Assembly: GCF_001184025.1 (NCBI RefSeq)
Contig: NZ_BBYG01000009.1
Location: 495,682 to 559,681 of the forward strand
Direction of reading: 5' to 3'
Length of the DNA stretch: 64,000 nt
Source of the DNA: Streptomyces maremycinicus
GTDB taxonomy: Bacteria > Actinomycetota > Actinomycetes > Streptomycetales > Streptomycetaceae
Position 1 is the stretch's first letter, and every line of letters starts with the position of its first letter. The position numbers and the translations under genes were made by a program. Of this stretch, positions 52,005 through 60,296 are shown one piece after another. Under the pieces are notes generated by a model that was not told the DNA's origin, did not search any database, and worked only from the letters and a program-made list of their open reading frames with translations.

Positions 52005-52604
52005 TCAGCCGGCCTTCGCCTCGGCTGCGTCCCCGGGCTCGCCCCCTGAGCTGTCGCCGTACAGCACCCGGGTGAGGGACGCGTGGGTGACGCCGTGGTC
52101 GGCGAGGATCTCCGAGGGGACGCCGCGGCGGGTGGTGAGGGCGAGCAGCAGATGCTCGTCGCCGATGTGCCGTTCGCCGTGGGCGACGGCGACGCGCAGG
52201 GTCCCGGTGAGCAGGTCCTTGGCCCCGCGGCCGAACGGCCGGCGCCCGGACCGTCCGCCGAAGAGGCCACCCCGCCCGGCGGCGGCCAGTGCTCCCTCGC
52301 CGTGTGTCTCCTCGACCCGCGACACGATCTCCGAGAGGTCGATGCCCAGCCCGGACAGGGCGTCCGCGTCGGCCCGGGAGAGCCCGCCGCGGCGGCGCGT
52401 CTCGTCCAGGTCCCGCACCAGCCCCGCCCGCCCGCCGGGCGGCAGACCGAGCGAGGCCAGCGCGAAGGAACCGCGGCTGCCCTCCCGGTCGAGCAGGGAG
52501 AGCAGTACGTGGGTCTCCTCGACCCGCGCCGCCCCCTCCCGCTCGGCGTGTCCCACCGCGCCCTCGACCACGGCACGGGCGTCCTTCGTGAAGCGCTCGA
52601 ACAT
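52005..52604 (-). CDS. Clp N-terminal-domain protein
   Basis: A 199-residue protein containing two Clp-N type helical repeats and no ATPase module: MFERFTKDARAVVEGAVGHA then ARVEETHVLLSLLDREGS, and the second repeat AHGERHIGDEHLLLALTTRR. Such stand-alone Clp-N proteins may act as adaptors or decoys for ClpC/ClpA substrate recognition. Its ATG shares one base with the stop of the upstream small HTH gene (TGATG), so the pair is translationally coupled and the HTH protein may autoregulate the operon. Confidence 0.88.
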   Translation of the reverse strand: MFERFTKDARAVVEGAVGHAEREGAARVEETHVLLSLLDREGSRGSFALASLGLPPGGRAGLVRDLDETRRRGGLSRADADALSGLGIDLSEIVSRVEETHGEGALAAAGRGGLFGGRSGRRPFGRGAKDLLTGTLRVAVAHGERHIGDEHLLLALTTRRGVPSEILADHGVTHASLTRVLYGDSSGGEPGDAAEAKAG

Positions 52605-52813
52605 CAATGCCTCCCGTACTTCTTGTGCACGGCCTGTCTGCTGACTCCGAGCTCCGCGGCGATCTCCTGCCACGACCAGCCCTGGTTGCGGGCACTGCGC
52701 ACCTGTACCGCCTCCAGCTGCTCCAGCAGCCGGCGCAGTGCGGCGACGGCGCGCAGTCCGACCCGTGGATCGCGGTCTCCCGCGCGCTCGGCGAGATTCG
52801 TTGCTTCGGTCAT
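52604..52813 (-). CDS. Small helix-turn-helix regulator
   Basis: A 69-residue DNA-binding protein starting at ATG 52813 (MTEATNLAERAGDRDPRV). Helices precede a C-terminal HTH of the type WSWQEIAAELGVSRQAVHKK, ending YGRH. No Shine-Dalgarno precedes the ATG, and the start lies only 3 bp from a perfect palindrome, so the transcript may be leaderless or nearly so. It is coupled to the Clp-N gene by a TGATG junction. Two similar 18-bp palindromes directly upstream are probable operators for this protein. Confidence 0.83.
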   Translation of the reverse strand: MTEATNLAERAGDRDPRVGLRAVAALRRLLEQLEAVQVRSARNQGWSWQEIAAELGVSRQAVHKKYGRH

Positions 52814-52815
52814 GA

Positions 52816-52833
52816 TGTCAACGTACGTTGACA
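52816..52833. promoter_or_regulatory. Perfect 18-bp palindrome, operator O1
   Basis: TGTCAACGTACGTTGACA, fully symmetric, 3 bp upstream of the small HTH gene start. The core GTTGAC is shared with a second site 28 bp away. Likely autoregulatory operator. Confidence 0.78.
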
Positions 52834-52843
52834 GAGCCGGCCC

Positions 52844-52861
52844 TGTCAACCACGGTTGACA
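52844..52861. promoter_or_regulatory. Near-perfect 18-bp palindrome, operator O2
   Basis: TGTCAACCACGGTTGACA, symmetric at all but one base pair, exactly 28 bp centre to centre from O1. The arrangement suggests cooperative binding of two dimers. Confidence 0.75.
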
Positions 52862-53029
52862 CGAACGACGGAAGAAGGGCGGGCCCGGAACCCCGGACCC
52901 GCCCGACAGCCCTGGCGACGGCCTTCGACAGCCTTCGACAGCCGCGACCGAACACTCGGCCGCCGACTCAGGCGCGCGGGCCCAGCCGCCGGCTCATGCG
53001 CAGACCAAGGCGCCGACTCCTGCGCGGAC

Positions 53030-53995
53030 TCAGCCGCTGGTGAGCACGATCTTGCCGAACTGGTCACCGGACGCGAGCCGTTCGAAGCCCTCCCGGGCCC
53101 GGTCGAGCGGCAGCACCTCGTCGATGACGGGCCGGACGCCGGTGGCGGCGCAGAAGGAGAGCAGGTCCTCCAGTTCGTCCTTGGTGCCCATGGTGGAGCC
53201 GACGACCTTCAGCTCCAGGAAGAAGATCCGGGTCAGCTCGGCGTGCGAGGGCGCGTCACCGCTGGTGGCGCCGGAGATGACGAGCGTGCCACCGGGCCGC
53301 AGGGACTTCACCGAGTGCGACCAGGTGGCCGCGCCGACGGTCTCGATGACGGCGTCCACCCGCTGGGGAAGCCGCGCACCGGGCTCCACCGCCTCGACGG
53401 CACCGAGTTCCAGCGCCCGCTTCCGCTTGGCCTCGTCCCGGCTGGTGGCGAAGACCCGCAGTCCTGCCGCCCGGCCCAGCACGATGGCCGCCGTGGCGAC
53501 ACCGCCGCCGGCACCCTGGACGAGGACGGAGTCACCGGGCCGCACACCCGCGTTGGTGAAGAGCATGCGGTACGCCGTCAGCCAGGCCGTGGGCAGACAG
53601 GCGGCCTCCTCGAAGGAGAGCTCCTTGGGCTTGGGCAGGATGTTCCAGGTCGGCACGGCGACCTGCTCGGCGAAGGTGCCCTGGTACCGCTCGGTGAGGA
53701 TGGAACGAGGCTCGTCGGGCCCGACACCGTGCCCGGTCTGGCCGATGACGGAGTGCAGGACGACCTCGTTGCCGTCCTCGTCGACCCCGGCGGCGTCACA
53801 GCCGAGGATCATCGGCAGCCGGCCCTCGGGCAGACCGACACCCCGGAGCGACCAGAGATCGTGATGGTTGAGGGAGGCGGCCCTGACATGGACGGTGCTC
53901 CAGCCGGGCCGGGCCTCGGGGGCCGGGCGCTCCCCCAACTCCAGGCCGGAAAGCGGCTGGTCGCGGTCGATTCGGGCGGCGTAGACGGCGAACAT
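53030..53995 (-). CDS. Zinc-binding-type alcohol dehydrogenase / quinone oxidoreductase family protein
   Basis: A 321-residue medium-chain dehydrogenase/reductase: GroES-like N-terminal half (VHVRAASLNHHDLWSLRGVG, ILGCDAAGVDEDGNEV) and Rossmann half with the cofactor loop VLVQGAGGGVATAAIVLGRA (AxGGV/GxGxxA type), typical of the quinone-oxidoreductase branch. The structural zinc cysteines of true alcohol dehydrogenases are missing, so a zinc-free NADPH reductase is likely. Start ATG 53995 (MFAVYAARIDRDQ) fits the family N-terminus, although the frame stays open upstream through a repeat region. Substrate unknown. Confidence 0.9.
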   Translation of the reverse strand: MFAVYAARIDRDQPLSGLELGERPAPEARPGWSTVHVRAASLNHHDLWSLRGVGLPEGRLPMILGCDAAGVDEDGNEVVLHSVIGQTGHGVGPDEPRSILTERYQGTFAEQVAVPTWNILPKPKELSFEEAACLPTAWLTAYRMLFTNAGVRPGDSVLVQGAGGGVATAAIVLGRAAGLRVFATSRDEAKRKRALELGAVEAVEPGARLPQRVDAVIETVGAATWSHSVKSLRPGGTLVISGATSGDAPSHAELTRIFFLELKVVGSTMGTKDELEDLLSFCAATGVRPVIDEVLPLDRAREGFERLASGDQFGKIVLTSG

Positions 53996-54075
53996 GCAGC
54001 CGACGATAGGGTCCCGGGGCGACGAGCGAAACCGGACCCCACTGTGAGACATACCCTCTTGCGCTCTCCCCCGAC

Positions 54076-54440
54076 GCCACCGACCGAACACCGCTCGGCA
54101 AATCCAGCCCGCCGGGCGCCACCGATCGAGCACCGCGCGGCAAATCCAGCCCGCCGGGCGCCACCGATCGAGCACCGCGCGGGAGAACCCAACCCGCCCG
54201 ACGCCACCCACCGAGCACCTTCTCGGGAGAACCCAACCCGCCCAACGCCACCGACCGAACACCGCTCGGCAAATCCGTCCCGCCGGGCGCCACCGATCGA
54301 GCACCGCTCGGGAGAACCCAACCCGCCCGACGCCACCCACCGAGCACCTTGTCGGGAGAACCCAACCCGCCCAACGCCACCGATCGAACGCCGGTCGGGA
54401 GAATCCAGCCCGTCCGGCGTTTGAGGACGAGGCCCGTTTC
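54076..54440. repeat. Tandem array of about 43-bp units plus Streptomyces intergenic repeat
   Basis: Eight imperfect units of 42-44 bp beginning GCCACCGA(T/C)CGA or GCCACCCACCGA at 54076, 54118, 54160, 54203, 54247, 54289, 54332 and 54376. Units alternate between AAATCC-AGCCCGCCGGGC and GGGAGAACCCAACCCGCCC variants, and the order suggests a block duplication. The last unit runs into CCAGCCCGTCCGGCGTTTGAGGACGAG, which I recognise as an intergenic repeat common in Streptomyces genomes. The array lies between the oxidoreductase start and the malic-enzyme end. Confidence 0.85.
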
Positions 54441-54520
54441 GGGGCCGACGCGGGGGTCCAGGGGCGGCAGCCCCGGGGGACGGCGCCCTCGTCATCACCC
54501 GAACGGGCGGGTGGGTGGGC

Positions 54521-54557
54521 AAAAAAAGATGGCCCCGCCGAAACCGGCGGAGCCATC
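54521..54557 (-). terminator. Rho-independent terminator of the malic enzyme gene
   Basis: On the minus strand a 13-bp stem (12 paired) GATGGCTCCGCCG / CGGCGGGGCCATC with a 4-nt loop, followed by seven T residues. It begins 9 bp after the malic-enzyme stop. It is an unusually canonical terminator for this GC-rich genome. Confidence 0.92.
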
Positions 54558-54565
54558 CCCACGCG

Positions 54566-55795
54566 TCAGCGGCGAGCGACACCCTCCGCCCGAGCAGCCG
54601 CGGCCACCGCCGCGGTCACCGCCGGAGCGACCCGCTCGTCGAACGGCGACGGAATGACGTAGTCGGCGGCGAGATCCTCACCGACGACCCCCGCCAGCGC
54701 CTCGGCCGCCGCGATCTTCATTCCCTCGGTGATCCGGGACGCCCGCACCTGGAGCGCGCCCGCGAAGATCCCCGGGAACGCCAGCACGTTGTTGATCTGA
54801 TTCGGGAAGTCCGACCGCCCGGTCGCGACGACGGCCGCGTACTTGTGGGCGACGTCCGGGTGCACCTCGGGCGTCGGGTTGGCCATGGCGAAGACGAACG
54901 CGCCCTTCGCCATGGAGGCCACCGCCTCCTCCGGGACCGTACCGCCGGAGACGCCGATGAAGACGTCGGCGCCCGCCAGCGCCTGCTCCAGCGACCCGGT
55001 CAGCCCGGCCTTGTTGGTGAACCCGGCCAGCTCGCGCTTGACGTCCGTGAGGTCCTCGCGGTCCGCCGAGACGATGCCCTTGCGGTCGGTGACCGCGACG
55101 TCCCCGATGCCGGCCTCCACCAGCATCCTGGCGATGGCGACACCGGCCGCGCCGGCGCCCGAGATGACCGCACGCAGCTCACCGATGCCCCGGCCGCTGA
55201 GCCGCGCCGCGTTGCGCAGCGCCGCCAGCGTCACGATGGCCGTGCCGTGCTGGTCGTCGTGGAAGACCGGGATGTCGAGCGCCTCCTGGAGCCGACGCTC
55301 GATCTCGAAGCACCGGGGCGCCGAGATGTCCTCCAGGTTCACACCGCCGAAGGAGGGCGCGAGGCGCACCACCGTCTCGATGATCTCGTCCACGTCCGTG
55401 CAGGCGAGCGCGATCGGAACCGCGTCCACACCGCCGAACTGCTTGAACAGAATCGCCTTGCCTTCCATGACCGGGAGGGAGGCCTCCGGGCCGATGTCGC
55501 CGAGCCCGAGCACGGCCGTGCCGTCGGTCACGACGGCGACGACGGACGACTTCCAGGTGTAGTCGTTCACCAGCTCCGGCCGTTCCGCGATCGCGGTGCA
55601 CACGCGCGCGACGCCGGGCGTGTAGGCGAGGGACAGGTCGTCCTTGTCGCGAACCGGGACGGTGGCCTGCACGGCCATCTTTCCGCCGCGGTGCAGCGCG
55701 AACACCGGGTCGAACGAGTCGAGGGGCTCCGCACCGCCCTCCTGGCCCGTTCGGTCGGCGCTCTCGCTGCGAGGATTGACGATCTCCGCTGCCAC
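54566..55795 (-). CDS. NAD(P)-dependent malic enzyme
   Basis: A 409-residue malic enzyme of the short bacterial type, oxidatively decarboxylating malate to pyruvate. Features: SLAYTPGVARVC near residue 55, the Lys/Asp active-site region (GKAILFKQFGGVDAVPI, NLEDISAPRCFEIE, FHDDQHGTAIV), and the Rossmann loop AVISGAGAAGVAIARML. The start is GTG 55795 with GGGG upstream. From its neighbours (glutamate-type ABC importer and sod genes) it corresponds to a conserved Streptomyces locus. NAD versus NADP preference is not decided here. Confidence 0.95.
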   Translation of the reverse strand: MAAEIVNPRSESADRTGQEGGAEPLDSFDPVFALHRGGKMAVQATVPVRDKDDLSLAYTPGVARVCTAIAERPELVNDYTWKSSVVAVVTDGTAVLGLGDIGPEASLPVMEGKAILFKQFGGVDAVPIALACTDVDEIIETVVRLAPSFGGVNLEDISAPRCFEIERRLQEALDIPVFHDDQHGTAIVTLAALRNAARLSGRGIGELRAVISGAGAAGVAIARMLVEAGIGDVAVTDRKGIVSADREDLTDVKRELAGFTNKAGLTGSLEQALAGADVFIGVSGGTVPEEAVASMAKGAFVFAMANPTPEVHPDVAHKYAAVVATGRSDFPNQINNVLAFPGIFAGALQVRASRITEGMKIAAAEALAGVVGEDLAADYVIPSPFDERVAPAVTAAVAAAARAEGVARR

Positions 55796-56345
55796 TGTGT
55801 CTTACCCCTTAGGTCTGCATGGTTTGAGGGTGGCCACTCCTGATTGAGAAGTGGGCGGGCATCGCGCAGGCCCCTGAGGTGATGCGTACGGGCGCCTGCG
55901 CGTCGGGCGCGCCGCACACGCGCCCTGAGCCCCGGATGAGGGGTGTAAAAATCCTTCTTACCGGACGGAGACCACAGCCGACGAGTCCATTCCGTGCAAG
56001 GTCACATGGCTCACTCTGTGGACCTTGGACAGACGTCACCTTGAGTGACATGACTCATGCGCGAAGTCTCGCCAAGCTCCCTGAGGGCCCTTGACACGGA
56101 CCGAGGCCGGGCGAACGGCACGCATGCCGGGCGATCACACCGTGGGACGAACCGAAGATCTTTCGGCCGGAACGGGGGATTCCCGCAGATGGTCCGGCTG
56201 CGTCCGGTCGTGATGTACCGGAGTGATGCGGTTCGGGGGTCGCCCGTTATCCGATTTTGACATGGCTGGCCCCCTGAATGGCGTAGTCCGAATGGCAAGA
56301 TGCCGTAATCACACGAGGTCGCGACACCCGAAGGTGTGTGTTCTC
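55796..56345. other. Intergenic region between malic enzyme and ABC importer
   Basis: A 550-bp divergent promoter region, less GC-rich than its surroundings. A -35-like TTGACA is at 56257-56262 but lacks a convincing -10. Several TGAC/GTCA-containing segments are scattered near 56020-56060. No small ORF with good coding bias was seen. Confidence 0.4.
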
Positions 56346-56379
56346 GTCGACCCATCGGCATTTGTCGACCCATCGGCAT
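56346..56379 (+). repeat. 16-bp direct repeat in the importer leader
   Basis: GTCGACCCATCGGCAT occurs at 56346-56361 and again at 56364-56379, a period of 18 bp. It ends 13 bp before the GGAGGA ribosome binding site of the substrate-binding-protein gene. It could be an activator or repressor site or a leader element. Confidence 0.7.
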
Positions 56380-56407
56380 CTCCATCCATCCGCCGGAGGA
56401 ATCCACC

Positions 56408-57370
56408 ATGACCGCAAGCACCACCCGACGCACGACCGCCGCGCGCACCCGCCTGGCAGCGGTCGGATCCCTCGCGGTCGCGGGCGCCTTGCTGCTCACC
56501 GCCTGCGGCGACCAGACCGAGGGCGGCAGCAGCTCCTCCGAGTCGTCGAGCAGCGCCGACAAGGCCCCCCTCTTCTCCAAGCTCCCGGCCGACATCCAGA
56601 AGGCGGGTGTCATCAAGGTCGGCACCAACGCCGAGTACGCCCCGATGGAGTCCGTCGAGGGCGGCAAGATCGTGGGCGTCGACCCCGACATCGCGGCCGC
56701 GCTCGGCAAGCAGCTCGGCGTCGAGTTCCAGTTCACCTCGGGTGGCTTCGACACCCTGATCACCGCGGTCAACACCGGCCGCTACGACGTCGCCATGTCG
56801 TCGATCACGGACAACAAGCAGCGCCAGGAGGGCCTGGACGACAGCGGCAAGAAGCTCGGCACGGGTGTCGACTTCGTCGACTACTTCACCGCCGGCACCG
56901 CCATCTACGTCCAGAAGGGCAACCCCAAGGGCATCAAGACGATCGACGACCTCTGCGGTCAGACGGTCGCGGTGCAGCGGGGCACCACCTACGAAGAGGC
57001 CCTCCAGGCGCAGTCGAAGACCTGTACCGAGGGCGGCAAGAAGGCCGTCAAGATCGAGTCCTTCGAGAACGACACCGAGGCCCAGACCCGCGTGAAGTCC
57101 GGCGGCGCCGTGGCCGGCGTCAACGACTACCCGGTGGCCGTGGACATGGCCCGCAAGGCCGGCAACGGCAACACCTTCGAGGTGCTCGACAAGCAGTACG
57201 AGGCCGCTCCGTTCGGCATCGTCGTCAACAAGAAGAACACCCAGCTGCGGGACGCCCTGAAGGAGGCCGTCGACGCGATCATCAAGGACGGCTCCTACCA
57301 GAAGGTGCTGGAGAAGTGGGGCGCCGAGAGCGGCGCGATCAAGGCCTCCGCGATCAACGGCGGCAAGTGA
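56408..57370 (+). CDS. Amino-acid ABC transporter substrate-binding lipoprotein (glutamate type)
   Basis: A 320-residue lipoprotein with a basic signal peptide and lipobox LTAC (Cys33), so it is anchored outside the membrane. It belongs to the polar amino acid (SBP_bac_3) family: VIKVGTNAEYAPMESVEG, then VGVDPDIAAALGKQLG, and the hinge-domain segment GQTVAVQRGTTYEEAL. Start ATG 56408 follows CCGGAGGA. It is the first gene of a three-gene importer operon with permease and ATPase; glutamate/glutamine or a related amino acid is the likely ligand, from family and neighbours. Confidence 0.92.
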   Translation: MTASTTRRTTAARTRLAAVGSLAVAGALLLTACGDQTEGGSSSSESSSSADKAPLFSKLPADIQKAGVIKVGTNAEYAPMESVEGGKIVGVDPDIAAALGKQLGVEFQFTSGGFDTLITAVNTGRYDVAMSSITDNKQRQEGLDDSGKKLGTGVDFVDYFTAGTAIYVQKGNPKGIKTIDDLCGQTVAVQRGTTYEEALQAQSKTCTEGGKKAVKIESFENDTEAQTRVKSGGAVAGVNDYPVAVDMARKAGNGNTFEVLDKQYEAAPFGIVVNKKNTQLRDALKEAVDAIIKDGSYQKVLEKWGAESGAIKASAINGGK

Positions 57371-57409
57371 TCCACCCGCACCTCTCGAAGTCTTCGAAGG
57401 GCAGTCCCC

Positions 57410-58381
57410 ATGACTGACAAGCTCGACAAGTCCGCCGCGGGCGGCGCACCACCCGAGGACACCCCGCCGGTGGCGAAGGACTCGGCGTTCTCCGGCCCGC
57501 CGGAGGCCATCAAGGCCATCCCGGTGCGCCACTACGGCCGCTGGGTCAGCGCCGTGATCGTCATCGCGCTCCTGGCGCTGCTGGTCAACGCCTTCGCGAA
57601 CGGCGACATCCAGTGGGACACGGTCGGTGACCAGCTGTTCAACTCGACCGTCGTCGCGGGCGCCGGCCGGACCCTGCTGATCAGCGTCCTGTCCATGGTG
57701 CTGGGCGTGGTGCTGGGCGTTCTGCTGGCCGTGATGCGGCTGTCGAAGAACCCGGTGACCAGCACGGTCGCCTGGCTGTACATCTGGTTCTTCCGCGGCA
57801 CCCCGGTGTACGTGCAGCTGCTGATGTGGTTCAACCTGGCGCTGATCTTCCCCGTCCTGAACCTCGGTCCGATCTACAAGGACGAGATGACGGACGTCAT
57901 GACGCCGTTCATGTGCGCCCTGCTCGGACTGGGTCTGAACGAGGCCGCGTACATGGCGGAGATCTGCCGGGCCGGCCTGCTGGCCGTCGACGAGGGCCAG
58001 ACCGAGGCCTCGCACGCGCTCGGCATGAGCCACGCCAAGACGCTGCGCCGGATCGTCATCCCGCAGGCGATGCGGGTGATCGTGCCGCCGACCGGCAACG
58101 AGTTCATCAACATGCTGAAGACCTCGTCGCTGGTGTACGTGGTGACGTACAACGAACTGCTGCGCTCGACCTCGGTGATCGGCTCCTCGTCGTTCGCCGT
58201 GATGGAGCTGCTGTTCGTCGCCTCCATCTGGTACCTGGTCATGACCAGCGTGTTCAGCGTCTTCCAGTACTACCTGGAGCGGTACTACGCCCGCGGTTCG
58301 AGCCGCAGCCTCCCGCCCACGGTCTTCCAGAAGATCCGGGCGAACCTGCTCTCGATCGGCCGCGAAAGGAGTGCGTCATGA
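57410..58381 (+). CDS. Amino-acid ABC transporter permease
   Basis: A 323-residue HisM/GltK-type permease. Five to six membrane segments begin with [19 protein letters not shown]. The coupling EAA loop is present as [20 protein letters not shown] near residue 200. An 80-residue cytoplasmic N-terminal extension precedes the family core ([20 protein letters not shown]). Only one permease gene is present, so it is expected to work as a homodimer. Its stop overlaps the ATPase start by 4 bp. Confidence 0.92.
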   Translation: MTDKLDKSAAGGAPPEDTPPVAKDSAFSGPPEAIKAIPVRHYGRWVSAVIVIALLALLVNAFANGDIQWDTVGDQLFNSTVVAGAGRTLLISVLSMVLGVVLGVLLAVMRLSKNPVTSTVAWLYIWFFRGTPVYVQLLMWFNLALIFPVLNLGPIYKDEMTDVMTPFMCALLGLGLNEAAYMAEICRAGLLAVDEGQTEASHALGMSHAKTLRRIVIPQAMRVIVPPTGNEFINMLKTSSLVYVVTYNELLRSTSVIGSSSFAVMELLFVASIWYLVMTSVFSVFQYYLERYYARGSSRSLPPTVFQKIRANLLSIGRERSAS

Positions 58382-59139
58382 CCGCGATGGTGAAGGCCGA
58401 GGGCGTGCACAAGTCCTTCGGCGCGGTCGAGGTCCTCAAGGGCATCGACCTGGAGGTCAAGAACGGCGAGGTGTTCTGCCTCATCGGCCCCTCCGGCTCC
58501 GGCAAGTCGACCTTCCTGAGGTGCATCAACCACCTGGAGAAGATCAACGCCGGGCGGCTGTACGTCGACGGCGACCTGGTCGGCTACCGCCAGAAGGGCG
58601 ACAAGCTGTACGAGCTCAAGGACAGCGAGGTCGCGCTGAAGCGCCGGGACATCGGCATGGTGTTCCAGCGGTTCAACCTGTTCCCGCACATGACGGCGGC
58701 GGAGAACGTCATCGAGGCCCCCGTCCAGGTCAAGGGCGTCAGCAAGGCCAAGGCGAAGGAGCGCGCGAAGGAGCTGCTGGACCGCGTCGGCCTCGCCGAC
58801 AAGGCCAACAGCTACCCCTCGCAGCTCTCCGGCGGCCAGCAGCAGCGCGTCGCCATCGCCCGCGCCCTGGCGATGGACCCGAAGCTGATGCTGTTCGACG
58901 AGCCGACCTCGGCGCTCGACCCGGAGCTGGTCGGTGACGTCCTCGACGTCATGCGCGACCTGGCCGAGTCCGGGATGACGATGGTCGTCGTGACCCACGA
59001 GATGGGCTTCGCCCGCGAGGTGGGCGACAGCCTGGTCTTCATGGACGGCGGAGTGGTCGTGGAGTCCGGCAACCCGCGCGACGTCCTGACCAACCCGCAG
59101 CACGAGCGGACGCAGGCGTTCCTGTCCAAGGTGCTCTAG
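58378..59139 (+). CDS. Amino-acid ABC transporter ATP-binding protein
   Basis: A 253-residue polar-amino-acid-type ABC ATPase: Walker [20 protein letters not shown]-loop [18 protein letters not shown], signature [17 protein letters not shown], Walker [14 protein letters not shown] and H-loop [10 protein letters not shown]. Start ATG 58378 is preceded by AAAGGAG. It is the last gene of the importer operon, ending 13 bp before a long terminator hairpin. Confidence 0.95.
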   Translation: MTAMVKAEGVHKSFGAVEVLKGIDLEVKNGEVFCLIGPSGSGKSTFLRCINHLEKINAGRLYVDGDLVGYRQKGDKLYELKDSEVALKRRDIGMVFQRFNLFPHMTAAENVIEAPVQVKGVSKAKAKERAKELLDRVGLADKANSYPSQLSGGQQQRVAIARALAMDPKLMLFDEPTSALDPELVGDVLDVMRDLAESGMTMVVVTHEMGFAREVGDSLVFMDGGVVVESGNPRDVLTNPQHERTQAFLSKVL

Positions 59140-59152
59140 CGACAGCGCGAGC

Positions 59153-59195
59153 GGCGAGAGGGGCGGTACGGGAATCCCGTACCGCCCCTCTCGCC
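59153..59195 (+). terminator. Long-stem terminator after the ABC importer
   Basis: Perfect inverted repeat with 20-21-bp arms (59153-59173 and 59175-59195) and a minimal loop, followed by CTTT. It also faces the convergent methyltransferase gene. Confidence 0.9.
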
Positions 59196-59256
59196 CTTTC
59201 GCCGTCCGGGACGGATCAGCGTCCGGTGGCTGGTTTCCGCCGGTGCGGGGGCGCGG

Positions 59257-60195
59257 TCACCGCAGCGCCAGCAACAGCGTGTCGGAGGGTGACGCCCAGA
59301 CGGGCCGAGCCTCGCTGAAGCCCTGTTCGAGCAGCGCGCGAGCGTGCCAGGAGGCGGAGGGGGTGTCGCCGTCGGCGTGCTCGCCGTAGATCTCGAAGCG
59401 GCGCGCGGTCGGCCCGGCGAGGACGGGGTCCTGGGCGGCGAGCTGCCACCACTGCGCCCAGTCGAGCACCCCGTCGGCCCTGGCCTGATCCATACGGGCG
59501 TGGCGCAGCGCGCGCTCCGCCGCGTTGATCCGGGGCGTCGACTCGTCGATCATGTGGTCCGCGTTCATGAAGACACCGCCGTCGCGGACGAGTTCCGCGA
59601 CCTGACCGTAGAGGGCGACGAGGGGTTCGCTGTGCAGCCAGTGCAGGGCCGTGGCGGTCAGGACGGCGTCGTACGTGTCGTACGGCAGCCGGGCCGGCCA
59701 GTCGGGGTCCTTGAGGTCCGCCGTCACGAAGGTGACGCGGTCGTCGCCCTCGAAGGTGCCCTCGGCGATGGCGAGGAGCGCCGGGTCGAGGTCGACGCCG
59801 GTGCTGGTGGCGCCGGGGAGGCGGGCGAGCAGCCGGGCGGTGATGGTGCCCGTGCCGCAGGCGAGGTCGAGGACGCGCGGGGCGGACCCGACCAGCCCCT
59901 CGACCATGTCGAGCATGATCCGGAAGCGGTCCTCGCGGTCGGGCATGTACCACTCCTGCTGGCGGTCCCAGCTCCGCTGCCAGGCAGCCCAGTCCGCACC
60001 CGCCGCCGCTCCCGTCGCCGCCCCCGTACCCGTACGCGTCACCGCACCGGTGGCCGCGCCGGTCGCCGTACCGGTCGCCGTACCGGCTGTGACGCCGTCC
60101 GTGCCGCCGTTGGTGTCACCGTTCGTCACGCCGTTCGTGTCACCGTTCGTGACACCGTCGATGGCTCCGGTCGTGGTCGTCTGCGCGTCCGTCAT
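59257..60195 (-). CDS. SAM-dependent class I methyltransferase with low-complexity N-terminus
   Basis: A 312-residue protein. The methyltransferase core starts near residue 85, with motif I VLDLACGTGTITARLLARLP, motif II TGVDLDPALL, and DAVLTATALHWLHS. Residues 5-65 are an unusual Thr/Gly/Asn low-complexity segment (repeats of GVTNGDTNG then TGTATGAATGAVT). The start at ATG 60195 is supported by GGAGGG 6 bp upstream, so this tract appears truly translated. The next in-frame Met upstream of the core is far into the domain. Substrate unknown. Confidence 0.83.
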   Translation of the reverse strand: MTDAQTTTTGAIDGVTNGDTNGVTNGDTNGGTDGVTAGTATGTATGAATGAVTRTGTGAATGAAAGADWAAWQRSWDRQQEWYMPDREDRFRIMLDMVEGLVGSAPRVLDLACGTGTITARLLARLPGATSTGVDLDPALLAIAEGTFEGDDRVTFVTADLKDPDWPARLPYDTYDAVLTATALHWLHSEPLVALYGQVAELVRDGGVFMNADHMIDESTPRINAAERALRHARMDQARADGVLDWAQWWQLAAQDPVLAGPTARRFEIYGEHADGDTPSASWHARALLEQGFSEARPVWASPSDTLLLALR

Positions 60196-60296
60196 CGCAA
60201 CCCTCCGCCGCGTTCGTCGCGTAATACCCTGGAAGCACGAACGGCCGTTACCCCCGCCCGCACCCCGACCATAGAGTGCCCTCGTAAGGACTACAA

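Noticed and set aside
54052..54562. N-terminal extension of the zinc-type oxidoreductase through the 43-bp repeats
   Set aside because: The frame is open, but the family N-terminus (MFAVYAARID) begins at 53995, and the upstream part is pure repeat translation.
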